Shown: piece by piece, positions 23,744 to 33,700 of the stretch
How the letters are laid out: the number at the start of each line of letters is the position of its first letter
Position numbering within the stretch: the first letter of the stretch is position 1
Source: Lichenicola sp964249735
Lineage (GTDB): Bacteria > Pseudomonadota > Alphaproteobacteria > Acetobacterales > Acetobacteraceae
DNA: 64,000 nucleotides
Direction: 5' to 3'
NCBI GenBank assembly: GCA_964249735.1
Contig: CAXUDP010000007.1
Location: 1 to 64,000 of the forward strand
Program-made: the position numbers and the translations under genes
Notes under the pieces: model-generated
Told to the model about the DNA's origin: nothing
The model's input: the letters and a program-made list of their open reading frames with translations, nothing else
Databases searched by the model: none

Positions 23744-26700
23744 ATGCCGCCCTGGTCTGACTGCCTGATATCGCGGTGGCGTGCTGCCGTTCTCGCCTGC
23801 CTGCTTCTGGCCCTGGCAGTTCCGGACGCCAGGGCGCAATTCGCCCGATTCGAGAACTACGCGGACGACCGCGGCCTCGGGAATACGTCGGTGTCCGCCC
23901 TGGCGCAGGACGCGGATGGCTACATCCTGCTGGGCACCGAGGCGGGCCTCTACCGCTACGACGGTTCGAGGATCACGCCCTACGACGTTTCAGTCGGTCT
24001 GCCGCCGGGTGCCTGGATCAGGAAGATCATGGTCGACCGGGCCGCCCGGATCTGGGTCGTCACCAGCGACGACATCTATGTCCGCTATGGCCAGCGCTTC
24101 AGCAAGGTCGACGTCGGCGCGGCGCTCGATATCAGGTCGCCCCACCTCGTCACGCTCATAGACGATAGCATCATCGTCGCCAATAATGGCCGCTTCCTGC
24201 GTGCAGCCGTCGGGCCACAAGCCGTAGGTGCCTTCCAGCCCTTGTTCAACCAGGCGATGCTGGCCGCGACGCCCGGCCTGGAGCAGGCTAGGTTCGTCGT
24301 CCCGGACGATGACGGCGCACTCCTGGTCGGGTGCGGGCAGGCGGTGTGCCGCGTGAAGGACGGGCGGATCACTCCCTATGATGCGGCGGCCGGGCTGCCT
24401 CCGGATGTCTGGCGCGCCGCGATCCGGACACGGGACGGCACGCTTTGGATACGCAGCGTCGGGCATCTGGCCTGGCGCCGGCCGCATAACCGGTCCTTCG
24501 AAGTGGTGACGATTCCGGACGGGCATGGCCAGTCCTATGGCAGGATCCCCAGTTACCTGGATCTGGTGGCCGACCATCGCGGCGGCATCGTCACCCAGGG
24601 CGGCGACAGCCTACTCGACTGGAATGGAACGCGGTGGCGCAGCTACGGGCATCATGAAGGCGGATTGTCGGCGACTCCCATCGAGGCCCTGCTGTTCGAC
24701 CGCGAGGGCTCGCTCTGGATCGGCAGCATGGGTCACGGCGCGTTCCGGAGCATAGGGCTCGGCAACTGGGAACACTGGACGGCGGATGATGGCCTGCCGA
24801 GCGATCTGATCTGGGGCATGACGCGGCTGCGGAATGGGCAGTTCTGGGTCGCGACCTTCGGCGACACGGTGGCGCTCGGCAACAGGACAGGCAGCATCGC
24901 CGGCGGAAGCGCCAGTGTGGAAGCAAGCCGGAACGGCAGGCTCTGGACCGCCCCGCCCGACGCGCCCCTGGTCCGTCTCGATCCTGCCGCCAACCACCTG
25001 GAGCGGTTTCCGTTTTTCGGCCATGTGCTGACTACGCTGGTGGATCGCGATGACCGCCTCTGGCTGTGCTCGCCCAGAGGCCTCTACGTCGTTGCCGACG
25101 CCGACGCCCCTGCCCCGGCCGTGCATGCCGACCTGGCACTCTCCCACGCCACGTTCCAGGTGGCGCCCGATCCCTCTGGTGCGATCTGGGCGCTCACCAG
25201 CGACGGGTTGTTCCGGCGCGACGCGACCGGCCGCTTCAGCCTGGTGGCGGCGGCCGTGCTGCCGGACGGGCAGAGCGGCGGCATGGCGTTCACCCCGACC
25301 GGCGACCTCTGGGTGTTCACCGAGAGTGGCGGCGTGCTGCGGTTCCGCCCCACTCCGGGCGGTCTCGAACGGCTGTCTTCCGTCACCGCACCGGTGCTCG
25401 GCTCGAACGACATCCTGTTCCTGCACCGCGACCGTCGCGGCTGGATGTGGGTGGGAACCGATCACGGGATCGACATGTTCGACGGGCGGTCCTGGCGCCG
25501 TTTCGACAAGGTGGACGGCCTGGTCAGCAACGACATGGACCAGTGGGCCATCTACGAGGACGAGGACGGCTCGATGTGGTTCGGGACCAGCCACGGGCTG
25601 AGCCACCTGCTCGATCCCGCGCGTCCGCCACCGGCGACCACCCTGCATCCGCTCGTCACCGGGATCTCGATCGGCCGCCGGACCCTGTCCCCGTCGCCGT
25701 CGATCCGGATCGACGGAAGCTCGGCGTCGCTGGTGGTCCGCTTCGTGGACCTGGATTATGCCCGGGGCAACGTCGCGTTCCGCTACCGGCTGCGCGGGCT
25801 GGATACCGGCTGGAACGACACCATGGGGCATGACGTCCGCTATGCCGGCCTGCCTGCCGGCGAGTTCCGGTTCGAGCTGGTCGCGGTGGACGCCGTGCAT
25901 GGCCAGGTGTCCGCCCCGGTCGGCTTCACCATCCACATCCGTGCGCCCTGGTGGCGGCGGGTATGGTTCTACGGGCTGTGCGCGCTGCTGGCGGCAGCCG
26001 TCCTGGCCGCAGCCTGGCAGGTGCGGGTGAGGCTGCTGCTCGGGCGGCAGCGCCGCCTGGAGGAAATGGTGGGCGCCCGCACCGCGGAGATCGAGCAGGC
26101 GAGGAGCGAACTCCAGCGGCTCGCCATGTCAGACGCCCTGACCGGTCTGCCGAACCGGCGCGCGATCATGGGCGCGCTGGACGAGGCGGTCGCCAAGGCG
26201 TCGCGGACCGAAACGGCGCTCGCCGTGCTTCTCTGCGACATCGACCACTTCAAGTCGATCAACGACCGCTTCGGCCACCTAGCGGGCGACAAGGTGCTCG
26301 CCGCGTTCGGTGGCAGGCTGAGCGCGGTCATCGAGCCGGGCGAGACGGCCGGACGCTACGGCGGCGAGGAGTTCCTCGTCGTTCTTCCCGGGGCACCGGA
26401 TCTGGTGATGGAACGCGTCGCCGCGATCCGGTCCGCCATCACCGACACGGCCTACCAGTTTGGCGACGGGAGCCGCATTGTCACCTCGAGCGGAGGCATC
26501 GCGTTCCTGCGGCCCAGCGATACCACGGTGACGCTGGTCGCCCGGGCGGACATCGCCCTCTACGCAGCGAAGGAGAACGGACGGAACCGGATCGAGACGG
26601 AACAGCCGGACGCCGGACCGTCGTCGCCGCACGCGGCGCCGGCCACGTCCACCACCGATCGCCGGCGCGGTTCCAGGTCCGCATTCGCCAGCGATCCGGA

Positions 26701-27535
26701 GGGGCCGGACCCGGCCCTGCGCGACCTGGAGCACGACCTGCGCACGGCGCTGGCCGAGGAACAGTTCGTCCTGCACTACCAGCCCGTGGTCGACGTCGAG
26801 CGGGACGTGGTCACGTCGTGCGAGGCGCTGCTGCGCTGGCGGTCGCCGACGCGGGGCAACGTTCCCCCCGGCGACTTCATCCCCTTTGCCGAGACGGTGG
26901 GGCTGATGCCCGAGATCGGCGACTGGGTGCTGCGCGCCGCCTGCCGGGAAGCCGCGGGATGGCCGGAGGCGATGAAGGTGTCGGTCAACCTGTCGCCGTC
27001 GCAGTTCCACCTGCCGGACCTGGTGCAGAGGATCGTGAGCATCTTGGCGGAAACCGGCCTGAAGCCGGGCCGGCTGGAACTCGAGGTGACGGAAACGGCG
27101 ATGATCGTCGACACGGCGGCAGCCACGTCCATGCTCGAACAGCTCAGGGCGCTCGGCATCAGCATCGCGCTGGACGATTTCGGCACCGGCTACTCGTCGT
27201 TGAGCTTCCTGCGCACCTTGCCGTTCAACCGGATCAAGATCGACAAGTCGTTCGTGCAGGAGCTCGGGATGAAGCCCGAAGCGACCGCGATCGTGCGCGC
27301 CATCGCCGGCCTGTGCGACAGCCTCGATGCCGCCGTCACCGCGGAAGGGGTCGAGTCCGACTACCAGATCGAGCTGCTTCGCGAGCTGGGATGCCTGGAG
27401 ATCCAGGGGTACCGGATCAGCCGTCCCTGCCCTCCGTACGAGCTGCGTGTGTGGATGGAGGCATTTGCCATAAGTCATATCCCCGCTCCCACATCCTGCA
27501 AGCAGGATGTGGGAGCGGCACGAAGCGAAGCATGA
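23744..27535 (+). CDS. Beta-propeller sensor with Y_Y_Y, GGDEF and EAL domains
   Basis: 1263 residues. A signal peptide ends after DARA (residue 31). About 650 residues of periplasmic two-component-regulator propeller repeats follow, with recurrent motifs such as DADGYILLGTEAGLYRYDG and DREGSLWIGSMGHGAFR. Next come a Y_Y_Y domain (FRYRLRGLDTGWN), one membrane helix (about 740-765), GGDEF and EAL. The cyclase motif is GGEEF (873-877); the RxxD inhibitory site is missing (EPGE there). The EAL half keeps EAL (1027-1029), DDFGTGYSSLSFLRTL, KIDKSFV and AEGVES. It senses an unknown periplasmic signal and likely makes and/or degrades cyclic-di-GMP. ATG 23744 was chosen because it opens directly into the signal peptide. 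Confidence 0.93.
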   Translation: MPPWSDCLISRWRAAVLACLLLALAVPDARAQFARFENYADDRGLGNTSVSALAQDADGYILLGTEAGLYRYDGSRITPYDVSVGLPPGAWIRKIMVDRAARIWVVTSDDIYVRYGQRFSKVDVGAALDIRSPHLVTLIDDSIIVANNGRFLRAAVGPQAVGAFQPLFNQAMLAATPGLEQARFVVPDDDGALLVGCGQAVCRVKDGRITPYDAAAGLPPDVWRAAIRTRDGTLWIRSVGHLAWRRPHNRSFEVVTIPDGHGQSYGRIPSYLDLVADHRGGIVTQGGDSLLDWNGTRWRSYGHHEGGLSATPIEALLFDREGSLWIGSMGHGAFRSIGLGNWEHWTADDGLPSDLIWGMTRLRNGQFWVATFGDTVALGNRTGSIAGGSASVEASRNGRLWTAPPDAPLVRLDPAANHLERFPFFGHVLTTLVDRDDRLWLCSPRGLYVVADADAPAPAVHADLALSHATFQVAPDPSGAIWALTSDGLFRRDATGRFSLVAAAVLPDGQSGGMAFTPTGDLWVFTESGGVLRFRPTPGGLERLSSVTAPVLGSNDILFLHRDRRGWMWVGTDHGIDMFDGRSWRRFDKVDGLVSNDMDQWAIYEDEDGSMWFGTSHGLSHLLDPARPPPATTLHPLVTGISIGRRTLSPSPSIRIDGSSASLVVRFVDLDYARGNVAFRYRLRGLDTGWNDTMGHDVRYAGLPAGEFRFELVAVDAVHGQVSAPVGFTIHIRAPWWRRVWFYGLCALLAAAVLAAAWQVRVRLLLGRQRRLEEMVGARTAEIEQARSELQRLAMSDALTGLPNRRAIMGALDEAVAKASRTETALAVLLCDIDHFKSINDRFGHLAGDKVLAAFGGRLSAVIEPGETAGRYGGEEFLVVLPGAPDLVMERVAAIRSAITDTAYQFGDGSRIVTSSGGIAFLRPSDTTVTLVARADIALYAAKENGRNRIETEQPDAGPSSPHAAPATSTTDRRRGSRSAFASDPEGPDPALRDLEHDLRTALAEEQFVLHYQPVVDVERDVVTSCEALLRWRSPTRGNVPPGDFIPFAETVGLMPEIGDWVLRAACREAAGWPEAMKVSVNLSPSQFHLPDLVQRIVSILAETGLKPGRLELEVTETAMIVDTAAATSMLEQLRALGISIALDDFGTGYSSLSFLRTLPFNRIKIDKSFVQELGMKPEATAIVRAIAGLCDSLDAAVTAEGVESDYQIELLRELGCLEIQGYRISRPCPPYELRVWMEAFAISHIPAPTSCKQDVGAARSEA
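27483..27518. repeat. Perfect 17-bp inverted repeat at the 3' end of the sensor gene
   Basis: CCGCTCCCACATCCTGC (27483-27499) and its exact complement (27502-27518) are separated by two bases. The repeat is inside the coding region, 17 bp before the stop codon, and encodes the last residues. It could act as a terminator or transcript-end stabiliser shared with the convergent gene that ends at 27560. Confidence 0.8.
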
Positions 27536-27559
27536 CCGAACGACCATGCGCGATTGGTG

Positions 27560-28558
27560 TCAGCGGATGCCGGCGTCGATCAGCGTGGTGACGGTGTCGA
27601 TCGTCTTGCTGGTGACCACGCCGGCGCCGGTATTCAGCGTAAGGCCGGGCATCTTGTACTGTGCCGACATCACGCATTGCAGCACGGGCATGAAGCCTTG
27701 CAGGTAGAGCAGCTGGTCGAGCGTCACCTGGACGTAGCCCGACTTCAGCCCGTCCACCGTCGCAGGCGCCAAGTCGATGCCGCCCACCGTCACCTGCCCC
27801 GGCGCCTTGCCGGCCTTCTTCAGGACCTGCTCCATCTGCCCAGTCATCACACCGTGCTGGGTGCCGATCGCCTTGAGCTGCGGATGCGACTGCACGTAGG
27901 CGGCGAGGATCGGGATCGCCAGGGTCGGGTCGGAGTTGGCTTCCGGCGAGATCTCCAGCCGGTCGACCTTGAGGCCGGCCTTTTCCAGCGTGTCGGCCAG
28001 GCCCTTCTCGGACTGGCCGCGCTCGGCCTGCGAAAACACGCCGTAGACCATCGCCTGGTCACCGGACTTGAGGTTGCCTGCCTTGATCATCTGCTGCGCG
28101 GTGAGGCTGCCGCCCTCGTGGAGGTCGACGCCGGCATAGCCGAAACCGCGCGGACCGAACTCCTGCTGCAGCGGCGTCAGCGGCGAGTTGCCGTCGGTGA
28201 CGACGATCCCCTGGCTGGTGGCCTGCCTGACCAGGTCGTGGAAGGCGTCGGCACCCGGATGGCCCATGATCACGATGCAGGACGGGCGGGCGGCGAGCGC
28301 CTGCTTGAACTGGTCGATCATGGTTTCGGGGGCCCAGCCGGCATACTGCTCGTTGAGCTTCGCCACGCCCAGGGCATGGGCGGCAGCTTCCGCGCCGTTG
28401 GTGCGTGCGAGGGTCGATCCGTCGCCGGCATTGCCGCCCATCTGCATGTAGATGGTGATGCCGTTGCCGGGCAGCCCGGCGGCGAGGACATGGGCCGGGG
28501 AAATGGCCGTGCCCGAAAGCAGCACCGCACACGCGAACGCAGCCTGTTTGAACGTCAT
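27560..28558 (-). CDS. Sugar ABC transporter substrate-binding protein (CUT2)
   Basis: 332 residues with a signal peptide (FACAVLLSGTAISPAHVLA). The RbsB-like periplasmic-binding fold shows in ITIYMQMGGNAGDGSTLART, IDQFKQALAARPSCIVIMGH, GRGFGYAGVD-like GFGYAGVDLHEGGSLTAQQM and IGTQHGVMTGQMEQVLKKAG. It binds a monosaccharide (ribose/fructose class) and delivers it to the permease upstream. It is the last gene of an ATPase-permease-binding protein operon, after a 67 bp gap. The nearest well-known relative by architecture is the Frc fructose system; the sugar is not certain. Confidence 0.88.
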   Translation of the reverse strand: MTFKQAAFACAVLLSGTAISPAHVLAAGLPGNGITIYMQMGGNAGDGSTLARTNGAEAAAHALGVAKLNEQYAGWAPETMIDQFKQALAARPSCIVIMGHPGADAFHDLVRQATSQGIVVTDGNSPLTPLQQEFGPRGFGYAGVDLHEGGSLTAQQMIKAGNLKSGDQAMVYGVFSQAERGQSEKGLADTLEKAGLKVDRLEISPEANSDPTLAIPILAAYVQSHPQLKAIGTQHGVMTGQMEQVLKKAGKAPGQVTVGGIDLAPATVDGLKSGYVQVTLDQLLYLQGFMPVLQCVMSAQYKMPGLTLNTGAGVVTSKTIDTVTTLIDAGIR

Positions 28559-28625
28559 TGGATCCTCCAGAGGTCGTTTCTTGGTTTCTGGTCGGGGTGG
28601 ACGCAGCGGGTCGCGGGATCCCGTT

Positions 28626-29714
28626 TCAAGGGCGCGACCCGCCCGGTGCGTGGGGACCGGGAACTGCTGCCCTGCCGCCAGGACTGCGGGCGAGGCCGAA
28701 GCGGCCGAGCAGCGCCTGCCGCCGCGCCGGCTCGTCGGCCAGCAGGTAGAACACGATCGCCACCAGGAAGATCAGGCCCTGCACCGTGCGCACCCAGGCG
28801 CCGGTCAGGCCGGAAGCGACCAGGCCCGCTTCCAGCATGCCCATGATGAGCGCGCCGAAGATGGTGCCGACGATCGTGGCGCGGCCGCCCAGGATGGAGG
28901 TGCCGCCGATCAGCACCGCGGCGATCGCGGTGAGCAGGTAGCCGGATCCCTGGTCGCCGAAATAGTTGCGGTTCTCCAGCGTCAGCATCACCGCCGCCAC
29001 GCCGCCGCAGGTGCCCATCAGCGTGAACAGCCGGACCTTCTCGCGCGCGACCGGGATGCCGACCACGCGTGCGACGTCGTTGCTGTCGCCGAGGAACAGC
29101 ACGTGCTCGCCGAAGCGGTGGCGGTTCAGGACGAACCACAGGAACAGCACGATCGCGGCGGTCCAGACCGCCTCCATCGACACCTGGGTATACCAGCGGA
29201 GCGGATCGTTGCCGCCCAGCCTGCCATCCACCATCCGCCATATCCAGCTGTCCTCGACGCCGCGCAGCGCGTAGGAGCGTCCGCCGGACAGCACCGTCGC
29301 CATGCCGGCCCAGAAGAACTGGGTGCCGAGTGTCGCGATGAAGGACGGGATGCCGACGCGCGCGATCAGCTGGCCGTTGACCCAGCCGACGAGGCTGCCG
29401 GACAGCACGGCGATGACGGCAGCGAGCCAGCCCAGGTCGTACTGCTTGAACAGGACAGCGAACACGAAGCCCGAGAACGCGATGATCGACGGGAAGCTCA
29501 GGTCGATCTCGCCGGCGGCGATCACGAAGGTGAGGCCGATCGCCAGCACCACCAGCGGCGGAAGCGTCGACAGGAACGTCATGTAGATGTTCGGTGCCAG
29601 AAACACGAGCGGCGCCATGACCATGAACATCGCCAGCATCAGCGCGAACACGATGATGATCGGCAGCCCCTCGATGCGCGCGAACAGGCTCCTTGGCTGC
29701 GGGCGGGGCATCAA
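28626..29714 (-). CDS. Sugar ABC transporter permease (CUT2)
   Basis: 362 residues with about ten membrane helices and the RbsC/FrcC pattern: LTFVIAAGEIDLSFPSIIAF, GWVNGQLIARVGIPSFIATL and the late GGTSILGGRATIVGTIFGAL. It forms the homodimeric channel of a monosaccharide importer. Its start overlaps the ATPase stop by 4 bp, so the two are coupled. A hydrophilic C-terminal tail of about 30 residues is longer than usual. Confidence 0.92.
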   Translation of the reverse strand: MMPRPQPRSLFARIEGLPIIIVFALMLAMFMVMAPLVFLAPNIYMTFLSTLPPLVVLAIGLTFVIAAGEIDLSFPSIIAFSGFVFAVLFKQYDLGWLAAVIAVLSGSLVGWVNGQLIARVGIPSFIATLGTQFFWAGMATVLSGGRSYALRGVEDSWIWRMVDGRLGGNDPLRWYTQVSMEAVWTAAIVLFLWFVLNRHRFGEHVLFLGDSNDVARVVGIPVAREKVRLFTLMGTCGGVAAVMLTLENRNYFGDQGSGYLLTAIAAVLIGGTSILGGRATIVGTIFGALIMGMLEAGLVASGLTGAWVRTVQGLIFLVAIVFYLLADEPARRQALLGRFGLARSPGGRAAVPGPHAPGGSRP

Positions 29715-30544
29715 TGCTGGCTCTTCTGCAGGTCGATCAGGTACTCGGTGAGTTCCGGCACCGTCATGTCGCGCGGCGCGATGTCGGCAACGATGGCGCC
29801 GCGGTCCAGGACCACCAGCCGGTCTGCGACCTCGTGCACGTGCGCCAGGTTGTGCTCGATGTACACGCAGGCCCGGCCGGACGACTTGATCAGGCGCACG
29901 AAGTCGAGGACCTTGCGCACCTCCTTCACCGCCAGCGCCACCGTCGGCTCGTCGAGCACGATCAGGTCGGCGTTGAAATGCATGGCGCGCCCGATCGCGA
30001 TGCCCTGTCGCTCGCCGCCGGACAGGTTCTTGACCGTGGCGTCGACACCGATGCCGACGCCGCGGAAGCCGATGGTTTCCTCGAGAATCTGCTGCGCCAC
30101 CGCCTTCTGCCGCTTCACATCGATGAAGCCGAAGCGGTTGGTGATCTGACGCCCGACGAAGAAGTTGCGCCAGAGCGGCTGCTTCTCGCCGAGCGACTTG
30201 TCCTGGTACACGGTCTCGATCGACAGGTCGTGCGCCATGGCGACCGAGTAGTTGGCGAGGTCCACCGGCTTGTCGCGCACGAAGATTCGGCCCGAGCTCG
30301 GCGCGTAGACGCCGGTCATGGTCTTGATCAGGGTCGACTTGCCCGCGCCGTTGTCGCCGATCAGCCCGACGATCTCGTTCCGCCCGATGCGCAGATCGAT
30401 GTTCCGGAGCGCGTGGACGGCACCGAAGTACTTCTGGACCTTTTCCATCCGGACGATGTCGGCGAAGTCGCTTGTCGGTCGCGACGAGGACGGCACGGTA
30501 GCCCGGCTATCCTGTCCGGAGGAACGGACGGCGATATCGGCCAT
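29711..30544 (-). CDS. Sugar ABC transporter ATP-binding protein, single domain (FrcA-like)
   Basis: 277 residues with one nucleotide-binding domain, unlike the double-domain RbsA type. Walker A is GDNGAGKST (63-71), the signature is LSGGERQ (174-180), Walker B is LIVLDEP (194-200), and the H-loop is in YIEHNLAHVHEV. A single-domain CUT2 ATPase of this size is characteristic of the FrcA fructose group. A 30-residue hydrophilic N-terminal extension precedes the domain, so the true start may be at MEKVQKYFG. It is the first gene of the operon. Energises sugar uptake at the cytoplasmic face. Confidence 0.9.
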   Translation of the reverse strand: MADIAVRSSGQDSRATVPSSSRPTSDFADIVRMEKVQKYFGAVHALRNIDLRIGRNEIVGLIGDNGAGKSTLIKTMTGVYAPSSGRIFVRDKPVDLANYSVAMAHDLSIETVYQDKSLGEKQPLWRNFFVGRQITNRFGFIDVKRQKAVAQQILEETIGFRGVGIGVDATVKNLSGGERQGIAIGRAMHFNADLIVLDEPTVALAVKEVRKVLDFVRLIKSSGRACVYIEHNLAHVHEVADRLVVLDRGAIVADIAPRDMTVPELTEYLIDLQKSQH

Positions 30545-30780
30545 GACGTCTCCTGGGCGGCTCCGCCTGCTGGAACCGTTCCGCCCTCAACTGCATGAGT
30601 AACGACGCCGCGTCACGATCTTGTCAACCCTACCGCCGCCAGGAGCCCGGAACGATCGGCCGTCAGGCGACGTGCCGGATGGCAGGCGGTCCAACCGGGG
30701 TCCGCAGCAGGCCCATGGGTCATTCAAGGCATCTCGGTGTCAGTCTGTCGCGGAGGCGCCGCCGCGTCCGGTCCGGCGGG

Positions 30781-33700
30781 TCATTCCGCAGGCACCGCGT
30801 CCGCCGCCGGACCTGTGCGCAACCGGAGCCGGTCGAGCAGCAAGTAGACCGCGGGTGTGGTGTAGAGCGTCAACACCTGGCTGAAAATCAGGCCGCCGAT
30901 GATCGAGATGCCGAGCGGCTGGCGCAGCTCCGAGCCGTCGCCGGCCGACAGCACCAGCGGCAGGGCCCCGAGCAGGGCCGCCGACGTGGTCATGACGATC
31001 GGCCGGAACCGCATCATGCAGGCCTCGAAGATGGCGTCGCGGCTCGACGCCCCGTGGCTGCGCTCGGCGTCGAGCGCGAAGTCGATCATCAGGATCGCGT
31101 TCTTCTTCACGATGCCGATCAGCAGGATCACGCCGATCACGGTGATCAGCGAGAACTCGGTGTGCAGCAGGATCAGCGCCAGCACCGCGCCGACCCCGGC
31201 GGAGGGCAGCGTCGACAGGATCGTCACCGGGTGCACGAAGCTCTCGTACAGCACGCCAAGCACGATGTACACCGCGAGCAGGGCCGCCCCGATCAGCAGG
31301 GGCTCGCTGTTCAGCGACTGCTGGAACACCTGCGCGGTGCCGGCGAAGCCGCCGACGATGTCGCCCGGCATGTGCAGGTCGGCCACCGCCCTGGCGATCG
31401 CCGCCTGGGCGGCGGAGAGCGAGCGCCCGGGCGCCAGGTTGAACGAGATCGTCACCGACACGAACTGGCTCTGGTGGTTCACCGACAACGCCGTGTGCCC
31501 ACGCGCGAACCGCGCCACCGCGCCGAGCGGCACCATCGTCTCCGCACCGGTGCTGACCGCAGCACCCGACGAGGCGACACTGCTGCCGCTGGCGGCGATC
31601 GCGTTCTGCGCCGCGTTGCGCTGCGAGTTGTTGATGCCGTTGGCGCTCGCGCTGACCGAGGCGGCGCTGGTCGCGGTGACGGTGCCGGACGGGGCGTTGG
31701 TGGTGGCAGACCCGCTCGGCGTGCTGCCGGAAGTGCTGATCCAGATCCGGTTCAGCACGTCCGAGTTCTGCCAGTAGCGCGGCGCCACCTCCATGATGAC
31801 GTGGTACTGGTTCAGCGCGTTGTAGATGGTCGACACCGACCGCTGCCCGAACGCGTCGTAGAGCGTGTTGTCGATCTGGGACACGTTCAGGCCGAGGCGC
31901 GACGCGGTGGCGCGGTCGATCGTCACCACCGATTCCAACCCGGCCTGCTGCTGGTCGGAGTTGACGTCGGTGAGGTCCGGGTTGCCCTGCAGCGCGCGCA
32001 GCAGCTTCGGTGCCCACTCGAACACCTCGGCCGTGTTGTCCGCCTGCAGCGTATACTGGTACGCCGCGTTGGTCTGCCGCCCGCCGACGCGCACGTCCTG
32101 CGCCGGCACCATGATCAGCCGTCCGGGCACGCCCGCCAGCGCCCGTCGCAGCCGCGTCGTCACCACGTCCAGGCTGTCTCGCGCGTTCTTCGGCTTCAGC
32201 GCCACGTAGACGTTGGCGGTGTTGGTCTGCGCCGTGGCGCCGCCGCCGCCGGCTCCGGTGGAGCCGACCACGTTCCGCACCGCCGGATCGCGCTGCACGA
32301 TGGCCATCATCCGGGCCAGCTTCCGGCTCATCGCCTGGAACGAGATGTCCTGGTCGGCCTGCACCGCGCCGATCAGCCGGCCGTTGTCCTGGGTCGGGAA
32401 GAAGCCCTTCGGGATCACCACCAGCAGCCACACGTTGAGCGCGATCGTCCCCGCCAGCACCAGCAGCACCAGCGCGTTGTGCTCCAGCGTCCAGGCCAGC
32501 GTCCGGCCGTAGACGTCCAGCACGCGCTGCTCGATCGTCCGCCGCCCCGGCTCTCGCCGCGGCTTGGGCCGCAGCACCAGCGCGCACAGCATCGGCGTGG
32601 TGGTGAGCGACGTCACCAGCGACACCACGATCGCGGCCGACAGGGTCACCGCGAACTCGCGGAACAGCCGACCGACGATGCCGCCCATCAGCAGGATCGG
32701 CAGGAACACCGCGATCAGCGACAGCGTGATCGAGACGATGGTGAATCCCACCTCCGCGCTGCCCTTGAGCGCCGCCTCCCGCCGCGGCATCCCGCCCTCG
32801 ATGTGGCGCGAGATGTTCTCCAGCACCACGATGGCGTCGTCGACCACGAAGCCGGTGGAGATGGTCAGCGCCATCAGCGACAGGTTGTCCAGGCTGAAGC
32901 CGGCCAGGTACATCACCCCGAACGTGCCGATCACCGAGACCGGCACCGACACCATCGGGATCAGGGTCGCGCGCAGGTCGCGCAGGAACAGCCACACCAC
33001 CGCGGTCACCAGCACCACCGCGATCACCAGCGTGGTCTCGGTGTCGCGGAGCGAGCCGCGTATGCTCAGCGTGCTGTCGGAAGCGAAGTTGATGTCGATG
33101 CCCTGCGGCAGCGCCGCACGCAGCTTGGGGATCGACGCCTTCACCGCGTCCACCGTCTGGATCACGTTGGCGCCCGGCTGCTTGAACACGATCACCAGCA
33201 CCGCCGGCTTGCCGTTGGCGAGCCCGAGGTTGCGCAGGTCCTGCACGCTGTCGCTGACCGTGGCGATGTCGGTGAGGTGCACCGCGTGGCCGTTGCGATA
33301 GGCGATCACCAGCGGCCGGTAGTCGTCGGCGTGGCTGGCCTGGTCGTTGGTGTAGATCTGCAGCCGCTGCCGGCCGAGGTCCAGCACGCCCTTCGGCGTG
33401 TCCGCGTTGGCCGATGCAAGTGCCGCGCGCACGTCCTCCAGGCCGATGCCGTACTTGAACAGCGCATACGGATCGAGCTCGACCCGCACCGCCGGAAGGG
33501 CAGCGCCGCTGATGATCACCTGGCCAACGCCGGAAAGCTGCGAGAGCTGCTGCTGCAGCACCGTGCTGGCGGCATCGTAGATCTGCCCGCGCGTCAGTGT
33601 CGCCGAGGTGAGCGACACGATCAGCACCGGCGCGTCGGCCGGGTTGACCTTGCGGTAGACAGGGTTGCTCAGGAGGTTGGTCGGCAGGTCGGCCCGCGCC

